Source of the DNA: Bacteroidota bacterium
GTDB taxonomy: Bacteria; Bacteroidota; Bacteroidia; NS11-12g; UBA955
Length of the DNA: 10,981 nt
Reading direction: 5' to 3'
Assembly: GCA_008081305.1 (NCBI GenBank)
Contig: VMCP01000224.1
Span: 1-10,981, forward strand
Position 1 is the first letter of the stretch, and each line of letters starts with the position of its first letter. Both the position numbers and the translations under genes were made by a program. A model generated the notes under the pieces. It saw nothing but the letters and a program-made list of their open reading frames with translations. It was not told where the DNA came from and made no database searches. Positions 1-6,687 of the stretch are shown here, in pieces.

Positions 1-1
1 A

Positions 2-1162
2 TCAAGTGGAATCAATATAAATGACACCATACAATGCTTCGCAGGTAATAGTTTTGTCTTTGATAACGTATTTCCTGGATTGGTAGCATTTACATGGGAC
101 CTTGGTGACGGAACGACTGCGAATACCAAAAGCACGACACATACATACGGAGCTCTGGGAACCTATATGATTATTCATGAGGCCGAGAGCGGGATTGGTT
201 GTAAATCCAAAGATACCGTGTATGTTCACGTTAAGCCGAATGTGGATGCTAATTTCACAGGCCTTCCAACGGAAGTTTGTGAGGATGGGCCTTCCATAAC
301 ACTAACGCCAACCAACATCAACGGTGTGTTTTCTTCTACCTCTGGCTCGTTTTCCGGGTTTGATTATTCACCAGGCCCTGCAGGTAGCCATACCGTAAAA
401 TATAAAGTAGACGATTCCTATTGCCCAGATTCTACAGAGCAAACGATAACCGTAAATCAAAAGCCATTGTTTTCCCTAGGTAGGGATACAACCATTTGTG
501 ATTTTGGGAATATTACACTCAACGTTTTAGCAACAGGAGTATTGACATGGGAAGACGGGACGTCCTCTAACCCGCGAATCATCAATACGGGTGGTAAATA
601 TTGGGCTACAGTCAATAATAACGGTTGCGAATGGACAGACACAATCAACGTTGATGAAGCGCTGACCCCACAAGCTTATTTACCATCAGATACCTTGATC
701 TGTCGTGGTTCGATCCTTAGGCTTTTCCAAAATTGGCCCAATTCAACGATTTCCTGGAGTAATGGATCCATAGATACCGTAATTTACGTGACCGAACCTG
801 GCAATTATTCGGTTACTGTAACCAATGCATGTGGCACTGCAACCGACGATGTAACATTACGAGTTTCAAACGGATTCTGTGATATTTTCCCACCTACGGC
901 ATTCACACCTAACGGTGATGCGAGAAACGAATATTTTGAGATAATTGGTAGAGACGTTGACCCTGTTTTGTTGCAAATTTTTAATCGCTGGGGTGAGATG
1001 ATATTTGATAGTAATTCTGCGGGCGACTTCAAGTGGTACGGAGATGCAAATGGTGAGCCTTGTATGGAGGGGAATTACCCTTACATATATCGTTACGAGC
1101 AAAAAGTGGGTGACCGTGTTCGCAGAACCACATACAAGGGCTCTGTTTATCTCATGCGTTAA
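2..1162 (+). CDS. T9SS type B cargo: PKD and Ig-like repeats with gliding motility-associated C-terminal domain (5' partial)
   Basis: This is the C-terminal 386 residues of a larger secreted surface protein; the frame is open to the left edge, so the TTG at 80 is not a real start. In order: a PKD-type domain (about residues 11-80, with WDLGDG near residue 32 and the usual TYGALGTY strand), a linker Ig-like module, then two related Ig-like repeats (bases 476-658 and 680-871) sharing the pattern DTxIC-G, W-(D/N)G, G-Y-(A/V)TV-N-C/G. The end (from FTPNGDARNEYF, bases 902-937, through IFNRWGEMIF to GSVYLMR) is the type B T9SS sorting domain (CHU_C / TIGR04131 family), which directs the protein through the outer membrane for surface attachment or release. 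The function of the whole protein cannot be judged without the N-terminus; adhesin-like is a guess. The gene appears monocistronic at this end, 56 bases before purL. Confidence 0.93.
   Translation, partial: SSGININDTIQCFAGNSFVFDNVFPGLVAFTWDLGDGTTANTKSTTHTYGALGTYMIIHEAESGIGCKSKDTVYVHVKPNVDANFTGLPTEVCEDGPSITLTPTNINGVFSSTSGSFSGFDYSPGPAGSHTVKYKVDDSYCPDSTEQTITVNQKPLFSLGRDTTICDFGNITLNVLATGVLTWEDGTSSNPRIINTGGKYWATVNNNGCEWTDTINVDEALTPQAYLPSDTLICRGSILRLFQNWPNSTISWSNGSIDTVIYVTEPGNYSVTVTNACGTATDDVTLRVSNGFCDIFPPTAFTPNGDARNEYFEIIGRDVDPVLLQIFNRWGEMIFDSNSAGDFKWYGDANGEPCMEGNYPYIYRYEQKVGDRVRRTTYKGSVYLMR
476..871 (+). repeat. Two tandem Ig-like repeats within the T9SS cargo protein
   Basis: Two degenerate protein-level repeats of about 60 residues, at 476-658 and 680-871. 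Each begins with a DTTIC or DTLIC strand followed by G, continues to a Trp before a (D/N)G turn (TWEDG, SWSNG), and ends with a G-x-Y-x-(A/V)-T-V strand before a Cys. The DNA itself is not a close repeat. Such modules are commonly stacked in Bacteroidota surface proteins just before the sorting domain. Confidence 0.6.
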
Positions 1163-1205
1163 TCAGACGTCGAAAAGTTTTTCCCTGATTCCTTTACGAA
1201 CTTCC

Positions 1206-1214
1206 TAAATTTGC
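1206..1214 (+). promoter_or_regulatory. Bacteroidota-type -7 element upstream of purL
   Basis: TAAATTTGC matches the Bacteroidota -7 consensus TAnnTTTG plus a pyrimidine exactly. It ends 4 bases before the purL ATG at 1219. I see no good TTG/TTTG -33 element at the usual distance upstream, so this rests on the -7 match and its position. If used, transcription would start at or next to the ATG. Confidence 0.45.
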
Positions 1215-1218
1215 TGCA

Positions 1219-3438
1219 ATGAATGAGCAGCTTTTAGAACAGGCCAAACAACTGGGTCTTCTTGAAGAAGAATACAAGCAGATTTGTGAGATATTAGGGC
1301 GTGAGCCGAACTTCACTGAGATTTCTATTTTCTCTGTAATGTGGAGCGAGCACTGTAGTTATAAAAACTCCATTGTTTGGTTGAAAACACTTCCCAAAGA
1401 GGGTTCTAAAATGTTGGCAGAAGCCGGTGAAGAAAACGCTGGTTTAGTGGATATCGGAGACGGTCTAGCTTGTTGCTTTAAAATAGAAAGTCATAATCAC
1501 CCTAGCGCCATTGAGCCTTACCAAGGTGCAGCAACAGGTGTAGGGGGTATTAATAGAGATATATTTTCAATGGGTGCCCGTCCCATTGCACAATTAAATT
1601 CGCTTCGTTTTGGTAACATCGATTCAGAACGAACCAAATGGCTGGTAAAGGGTGTAGTTAAAGGCATCGGGGATTATGGGAACGCATTTGGTATTCCAAC
1701 CGTGGGAGGTGAGGTTTATTTCGATGATTGTTACGAACAAAACATTCTAGTGAATGCCATGAGTGTGGGTATTGTAGATGTGGGTAAGAATATTTCAGCA
1801 GGGGCAGGTGAACCAGGAAATCCAGTATATATTTTTGGATCTGCGACAGGTAAAGATGGTATTCACGGAGCAGCTTTCGCATCGAAGGATATGTCAGAAG
1901 ATAGCGTCAATGATTTGCCCTCTGTTCAAGTTGGAGACCCATTCTGGGAGAAACTTATACTAGAAGCGAGTATGGAATTGATGGATGCAGATGTGATTGT
2001 TGGAATGCAAGACATGGGTGCGGCTGGAATAACCTGTAGTACTAGTGAGATGAGTGCGAAAACCAATGTTGGTATGGACATCTATTTGGATAAAGTACCG
2101 ATGCGCCAAGAAAACATGAAAGGTTGGGAACTTCTGCTATCTGAAAGCCAAGAGAGAATGTTGGTAGTGATTAAAAAAGGCAGGGAAGCAGATGCTGAAA
2201 AAATCTTAGAAAAATGGGATTTAACCTTTGCTAAAATTGGAGATGTTACGGACTCAAAAAGAGTGAGATATTTCATGAACGGTGAAATAGAAGCGGATAT
2301 TCCTGCGGAGTCATTGGTTCTCGGCGGAGGAGCTCCTGTTTACCACAGAACATGGAAAGAGCCTTCCTACATGGAAAAAATTAAGGCATTTGATTTGACA
2401 TCAGTGGCTGATATTAACCTCTCTGAGGCCCAAGGTATTTCACACCAGATGGTCAAGTTGCCCAATATTGCGAGTAAAAAATGGGTGTATGAGCAATACG
2501 ATTCAATGGTCGGAACCGTCAATCAATCTACTAACAGGCCGAGTGACGCGTCTGTTGTGAAGGTTCGTGGTACTGAAAAAAGTCTTGCCTTGACCGTAGA
2601 TTGTAGTAGCCGGTACATTTATGCTGATCCATTTGTTGGAACTCAAATTGCAGTGGCCGAAGCAGCCCGTAACATCCGTTGTTCAGGTGGTGTTCCAACA
2701 GCCATAACTAACTGTTTGAATTTTGGAAATCCATATAATGAAGAGGTTTATTTCCAATTTAAATCAGCTATTGAGGGCATGGGGGTGGCTTGTAAGCGTT
2801 TCGATACTCCGGTAACTGGTGGTAATGTGAGTTTCTATAACCAAAGTACTAACGGACAGGCGGTATATCCAACACCAGCAATTGGGATGGTGGGTATCAT
2901 CGAGAAGCAAGATCAAATACTTTCTTTGAACTTTAAGAACGAAGGAGATGCCATCGTAATGTTGGGTAAGCACGTTAACGATATTGGCAGTTCGCAGTAT
3001 GCAGCCAAGATAAAAGGTTTCGAGTATTCAAATTGTCCGTATTTTGATCTTGAGGAAGAGGCATCACTTCACGAATTATTGACGGAAGTAGCCGCAACAA
3101 ATATATCATCAAGTGTGCATGACATTTCGGAAGGAGGATTGTTTATCTCCTGCCTTGAGAGTGCCATGTCTTCGGGATTAGGTTTTGATATTTGTACTCC
3201 GAAGGATAGCCGTTTGGATGCTGCATTGTTTGGAGAAGCGCAGGGAAGAGCAGTTGTTTCAGTAGATAATGCCAATGTATCTGAACTATTGAAACTAGCT
3301 GAGAAACACGGGGTTCCTGCTTTACATATGGGTACCGTTACTTCAGGACAGGTTATTGTAAATGGTGAGGAATGGGGTAGTCTTGAGGATTATAAGAATG
3401 CCTACGATACGTCAATCGGTGATAAAATCGAAGCGTAA
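1219..3438 (+). CDS. purL: Phosphoribosylformylglycinamidine synthase, small-type subunit PurL
   Basis: PurL catalyses the ATP-dependent fourth step of purine synthesis, turning FGAR into FGAM with ammonia supplied by PurQ. At 739 residues it has the length of the small PurL (Bacillus type), not the fused form of about 1,200-1,300 residues, so it should need separate PurS and PurQ; neither is in this window. Visible motifs: MWSEHCSYKNS with the conserved His45; KIESHNHPSAIEPYQGAATG (residues 88-107) with the metal/nucleotide site; NAFGIPTVGGEV (155-166); QDMGAAG (264-270); and in the second half GGNVSFYNQS (from 534) and HDISEGG (634-640), giving the expected two AIRS-like halves. The ATG at 1219 gives the normal N-terminus. 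There is no Shine-Dalgarno sequence, and a -7-like promoter element lies directly upstream. It is probably transcribed separately from the gene before it. Confidence 0.97.
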   Translation: MNEQLLEQAKQLGLLEEEYKQICEILGREPNFTEISIFSVMWSEHCSYKNSIVWLKTLPKEGSKMLAEAGEENAGLVDIGDGLACCFKIESHNHPSAIEPYQGAATGVGGINRDIFSMGARPIAQLNSLRFGNIDSERTKWLVKGVVKGIGDYGNAFGIPTVGGEVYFDDCYEQNILVNAMSVGIVDVGKNISAGAGEPGNPVYIFGSATGKDGIHGAAFASKDMSEDSVNDLPSVQVGDPFWEKLILEASMELMDADVIVGMQDMGAAGITCSTSEMSAKTNVGMDIYLDKVPMRQENMKGWELLLSESQERMLVVIKKGREADAEKILEKWDLTFAKIGDVTDSKRVRYFMNGEIEADIPAESLVLGGGAPVYHRTWKEPSYMEKIKAFDLTSVADINLSEAQGISHQMVKLPNIASKKWVYEQYDSMVGTVNQSTNRPSDASVVKVRGTEKSLALTVDCSSRYIYADPFVGTQIAVAEAARNIRCSGGVPTAITNCLNFGNPYNEEVYFQFKSAIEGMGVACKRFDTPVTGGNVSFYNQSTNGQAVYPTPAIGMVGIIEKQDQILSLNFKNEGDAIVMLGKHVNDIGSSQYAAKIKGFEYSNCPYFDLEEEASLHELLTEVAATNISSSVHDISEGGLFISCLESAMSSGLGFDICTPKDSRLDAALFGEAQGRAVVSVDNANVSELLKLAEKHGVPALHMGTVTSGQVIVNGEEWGSLEDYKNAYDTSIGDKIEA

Positions 3439-3474
3439 TTCCAGAGTAGCCCTAATATTCTAATTGCTTCATTT

Positions 3475-3490
3475 TTCGTATTTTTACGAA
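3475..3490 (+). promoter_or_regulatory. Inverted repeat with overlapping weak -7-like element before the small secreted-protein gene
   Basis: TTCGTA-TTTT-TACGAA is a perfect 6-base inverted repeat with a 4-base spacer, ending 3 bases before the ATG at 3494. Inside it, TATTTTTA (3479-3486) differs from TAnnTTTG only in the last base. This could be the promoter of the 3494 gene, or a small operator overlapping it. No T-tract follows the second arm, so a terminator for purL is unlikely. No clear -33 element is visible. Confidence 0.3.
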
Positions 3491-3493
3491 TGT

Positions 3494-3991
3494 ATGCGTG
3501 ATGGATTTAGGTTTGTTTGCAAAAATTCGGTGGTGCTTCTATTGGCATTGTTCCCATTTTTGCAACTAGGGGCCCAGTCTCAAGAAGTCTCCGTTGGTGC
3601 TGGGGATACTATTGTACTAGGCAAACCCACGAGTCCAGAGGTTTATGCTTATATCGACATATTTAGGAAAACCAGATGGGATCCTAAGCCTCTTCCCAAT
3701 GATGAATTTACCCAAAAATTTGGAACTTATGATTCGTCAACGGGAAATGGTTTTTTTAGATTCTTTTTCAGGGGGGATTTTGATGCGGCTGAATTACCAG
3801 CAAGCTTTGAGGGACGAAAATTACCCATTTTAGGTGTAGAGGTGATACCTGGTAAGTCTGAGGCAGATCTCGTGAATGTCATGTACTTAAAAACAGATGA
3901 CCCAAACGAAATTATCATTGTTGAGTTTGATGATGCCATGCAGTTTGGAGAGTTAGGAACAGAAGTATTATTAAATGCAGCTAAACGGTAG
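3494..3991 (+). CDS. Unrecognised exported protein with signal peptide
   Basis: I do not recognise this 165-residue protein. The ATG at 3494 is chosen over a TTG at 3464 because it gives a normal Sec signal peptide: a short basic start (MRDGFRF, then K), a hydrophobic core VVLLLALFPFLQL, and likely cleavage near LGAQS. The mature part (about 140 residues) has no Cys, no further membrane segment and no sorting domain. It mixes acidic and aromatic segments, for example GNGFFRFFFRGDFD, and ends in the acidic IIIVEFDDAMQFGELG before a short basic tail. A small periplasmic or outer-membrane-associated protein is likely. It sits 55 bases after purL and 3 bases before the PolX-family gene, so it is probably cotranscribed with the latter, although the two products should act in different compartments. 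Confidence 0.75.
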   Translation: MRDGFRFVCKNSVVLLLALFPFLQLGAQSQEVSVGAGDTIVLGKPTSPEVYAYIDIFRKTRWDPKPLPNDEFTQKFGTYDSSTGNGFFRFFFRGDFDAAELPASFEGRKLPILGVEVIPGKSEADLVNVMYLKTDDPNEIIIVEFDDAMQFGELGTEVLLNAAKR

Positions 3992-3994
3992 TTT

Positions 3995-5644
3995 ATGGTA
4001 GATAATAGTACCATCTTATCCCAGTTATCTCTTTTTGCCAAACTCAGTGAACTTCACGGACAAAACCCTTTTAAAATTCGAGCGTATTCCTCCGCCGCTT
4101 TTAATCTTAAGAAAATCAAAGACCCCTATGCATCATTGACTGATGAAGAGCTATTATCCATTCCCGGAGTGGGAAAAGGTGTTGTAGAAAGCATTCGGGA
4201 AATATCCACTAAGGATCATTGGTTTGATCTAGATGAGCTATTAAAAATCACTCCTTCAGGCGTGGTGGATATGCTCAGAATTAAAGGCCTGGGACCAAAA
4301 AAGGTGAAAACCATTTGGTCGGATCTCAAAATTGAAACTACGGGTGAATTACTAGATGCTTGCAGACAAAATAGACTGGTCGAAGTAAAAGGCTTCGGAC
4401 TTAAAACGCAGGCTGATATAGCACGTTACATTGAATTTGCCATGTCAGCTGAGGGGAAGTGGCATTTCGCGAGAGTTTGGCAGCCCGCTACAGATTTTAA
4501 GGAGAACCTAAAATTGGCCTTTCCAGATGATAGGGTAGAATTTACAGGATCCTTTCGAAGGGCCTGTGAGGTCATAGAAAATGTAGAGATCATAACCGAT
4601 GTGGATATTGATGAATTAATCGCCTTTTGTGATGATCAACAAATGCCCACGGATGCCATGGATGGTGAGATTTATTCTAAACTTTTAGGAGTGTATCCCT
4701 TAATTATTTACGCAACCAATGCCGAGGAGTTTGACCAATTCTGGTTTGAGACTACCTCGTCGCCCGCCCATTTAAAAAAGCTCAGTTATTCTCGATTAGA
4801 ATCGTTTCATGGAGAAGAAGCGTTTTATAAATCGAAAGGTTATCCTTACATCATACCTGAGTTGAGAGAGGGTAGGAATGAATTGGATACAGACTTTACG
4901 AAGGAAGGCATTATAGAATATTGGCAATTGCAAGGCGTCTTGCACAATCACACCACTGCTAGTGATGGTTTGAGTTCACTCCGAGAAATGGCGGAGTATG
5001 CCAAAGACCAAAAGTATCAATATTTAGGTATTTGTGATCATTCACAAAGCGCAGCATATGCTGGAGGTTTAAAAGCAGAAGAACTCATCAAACAAGGCGA
5101 GGAGATAGATGCGCTGAATCGGGAATTAGCGCCATTTAAAATATTCAAAGGAGTAGAAAGTGATATACTATCCAATGGAGATCTCGATTATCCAGAAGAA
5201 ATATTGAAGACTTTAGATTTCGTGGTGGCATCGGTACATTCGGGTCTTAAAATGGATGAGCAGAAAGCCAATCAAAGATTGATTAAAGCCATTGAAAACC
5301 CTTACACAACAATACTTGGTCACCCGACTGGCCGACTATTATTATTGCGTGAAGGATATCCTATGGACCATAAATACATCATCGACGCCTGTGCGACAAA
5401 TAATGTTGTGATTGAATTAAACGCGCACCCATATCGATTGGACTTGGATTGGCGCTGGATTCCATACGCTCAAGAGAAAGGAGTTATGATTAGTATAAAT
5501 CCAGATGCCCATGAAAAACAAGGGTATCATGACATGTACTTTGGAACCTTGGCTGCTAGAAAGGGAGGCTTGCTTCAGAAAAATACATTAAACGCCATGA
5601 GCCTTGAGGAATTTGAGTCATTTCTCTCAAAAAGCCGATCATGA
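3995..5644 (+). CDS. polX: PolX-family protein: HhH + degenerate polymerase palm + PHP nuclease
   Basis: Bacterial family X DNA polymerase architecture, 549 residues, cytoplasmic, expected to act in base-excision or gap repair. The N-terminal lyase-like region carries helix-hairpin-helix motifs (LLSIPGVGKG about 53-62, IKGLGPKK 96-103, VKGFGLKT 131-138). The palm is recognised by GSFRRACE (185-192). The C-terminal PHP domain (from about 315) has all expected metal ligands: H317 and H319 in LHNHT, D324, H349, E388, H415, H443, D504 and H506, so 3'-5' exonuclease or phosphoesterase activity should be intact. The odd part is the polymerase site: the catalytic D-x-D that follows GS-RR is N196-V-E198 here, and the third Asp position looks like I237. 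DNA polymerisation is therefore probably lost. The symbol reflects family membership, not proven polymerase activity. The ATG is 3 bases after the upstream stop; the TGA overlaps the next ATG (ATGA). Confidence 0.9.
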   Translation: MVDNSTILSQLSLFAKLSELHGQNPFKIRAYSSAAFNLKKIKDPYASLTDEELLSIPGVGKGVVESIREISTKDHWFDLDELLKITPSGVVDMLRIKGLGPKKVKTIWSDLKIETTGELLDACRQNRLVEVKGFGLKTQADIARYIEFAMSAEGKWHFARVWQPATDFKENLKLAFPDDRVEFTGSFRRACEVIENVEIITDVDIDELIAFCDDQQMPTDAMDGEIYSKLLGVYPLIIYATNAEEFDQFWFETTSSPAHLKKLSYSRLESFHGEEAFYKSKGYPYIIPELREGRNELDTDFTKEGIIEYWQLQGVLHNHTTASDGLSSLREMAEYAKDQKYQYLGICDHSQSAAYAGGLKAEELIKQGEEIDALNRELAPFKIFKGVESDILSNGDLDYPEEILKTLDFVVASVHSGLKMDEQKANQRLIKAIENPYTTILGHPTGRLLLLREGYPMDHKYIIDACATNNVVIELNAHPYRLDLDWRWIPYAQEKGVMISINPDAHEKQGYHDMYFGTLAARKGGLLQKNTLNAMSLEEFESFLSKSRS

Positions 5645-6606
5645 AAAAGGTCTTGATCATCCGCTTTAGTTCTATCGGAGACATCATATTGTGCACGCCC
5701 GTGGTTCGCAGTATTAAGAAAAATAACCCTAATGCTGAAGTTTACTTCCTTACGAAGGAAGTGTATTGTAGTGTCCTAGACAAAAATCCATATATAGACA
5801 AAGTATTAAGATGGGAAGATCCACAAGACCGAGAAATACTCAGTCAACAGAAGTTTGATGCCGTCGTTGATTTACACCGGAATTTGAGAACATTCAGGGT
5901 TAGGTTGATGCATTGGATGACCCCTTTCTACGGATTTTCAAAGCAGAATCTTTATAAGTGGTTATTGGTTAACACCAAGAATCAAAAATTTGCTGTTGAT
6001 CCCATCGTGAACCGTTACCATCGATTGGTGGATGACATGAATATTCCATGGGATGGTGATGAATTAGACTACTTTAATGTAAACGAAACTGAAATGGTTT
6101 CATCCTTGCCTGATCAATGTATTATTCTAGTTCTTGGAGGAACTTATTACACCAAGCGTATCCCTGAAGATTGGATACAGCAATTTTTGAAAGCGATAGA
6201 CCAACAAGAAAGTATGGTTCTATTGGGTGGACCATCCGAAAAAGAGATGGGTGATAGATTACAGGCTAGCCATGCTCAAGTAATTAATAAAGCGGGATCT
6301 TTAAGCTTGGCAGAATCTGCCGCGGCCATAAGGAAAAGTCGAATAGTCATAACAGGAGATACGGGATTGGCACATATGGCGGCAGCCATAGGAAAACCCA
6401 TTATTTGGCTATGGGGAAATACGGTTCCAGGATTTGGTATGACCTCGCCAACAAAGGCTGATATACCGATTATTTCCAAGGAAGTGGAAGGTCTGAATTG
6501 TAGACCATGTTCTAAGCTGGGTTTCGACCAATGTCCAAAGGGACATTTTAAGTGTATGTCGCACGTGGTAGATGAGGTGATTTTAGACTTAGAAAAATTA
6601 ACATGA
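5641..6606 (+). CDS. Glycosyltransferase family 9 (heptosyltransferase-like)
   Basis: A 321-residue GT-B fold enzyme of family GT9, the family of ADP-heptose:LPS heptosyltransferases (WaaF/RfaF, WaaC, WaaQ). These add heptose or related sugars to the LPS core on the cytoplasmic face of the inner membrane. Visible signs are the N-terminal VLIIRFSSIGDIILCTPV (residues 4-21), the diagnostic strand VLGGTYYTKR (164-173), LLGGPSE (194-200), and the nucleotide-sugar site TGDTGLAHMAAA (238-249). Near the end, a four-Cys pattern (C287, C290, C298, C305; CRPC...CP..H.KCM) is common in GT9 enzymes. The donor and acceptor sugars cannot be read from the sequence, so no gene symbol is given. Its ATG overlaps the PolX-family stop codon (ATGA), a strong sign of translational coupling within one operon, although the functions seem unrelated. 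Confidence 0.92.
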   Translation: MKKVLIIRFSSIGDIILCTPVVRSIKKNNPNAEVYFLTKEVYCSVLDKNPYIDKVLRWEDPQDREILSQQKFDAVVDLHRNLRTFRVRLMHWMTPFYGFSKQNLYKWLLVNTKNQKFAVDPIVNRYHRLVDDMNIPWDGDELDYFNVNETEMVSSLPDQCIILVLGGTYYTKRIPEDWIQQFLKAIDQQESMVLLGGPSEKEMGDRLQASHAQVINKAGSLSLAESAAAIRKSRIVITGDTGLAHMAAAIGKPIIWLWGNTVPGFGMTSPTKADIPIISKEVEGLNCRPCSKLGFDQCPKGHFKCMSHVVDEVILDLEKLT

Positions 6607-6643
6607 AGGCATTAGTTATAATGCGATTGAATATTTTTTTCTG

Positions 6644-6652
6644 TACTTTTGC
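6644..6652 (+). promoter_or_regulatory. Bacteroidota-type -7 element upstream of secDF
   Basis: TACTTTTGC matches TAnnTTTG plus a pyrimidine exactly, just after a run of seven T (6634-6640). A TTG at 6627-6629 could serve as the -33 element, but the 14-base spacer is shorter than usual. A start soon after would give a leader of about 30 bases before the ATG at 6688, so secDF probably has its own promoter despite lying 81 bases after the glycosyltransferase gene. Confidence 0.5.
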
Positions 6653-6687
6653 GACCTTGATAAAACTCAATAGAGAAAAGAATTCTG

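Noticed and set aside
1161..1190. Inverted repeat AATCAG ... CTGATT after the T9SS cargo gene, with a small GAAA/TTTC inner stem, considered as a terminator.
   Set aside because: The arms are short, the inside pairs poorly and no T-tract follows; support is too weak to list.
1193..1200. The octamer TTTACGAA occurs before purL (1193), before the 3494 gene (3483) and after lysA (10864), suggesting a shared intergenic signal.
   Set aside because: It also occurs inside the PolX-family gene (4895) and, reversed, inside secDF (near 7162), so it may only reflect base composition.
3464..3493. In-frame TTG extension of the small exported protein.
   Set aside because: It would put MLHFSYFYEC before the signal peptide and start upstream of the promoter-like element; the ATG at 3494 fits better.
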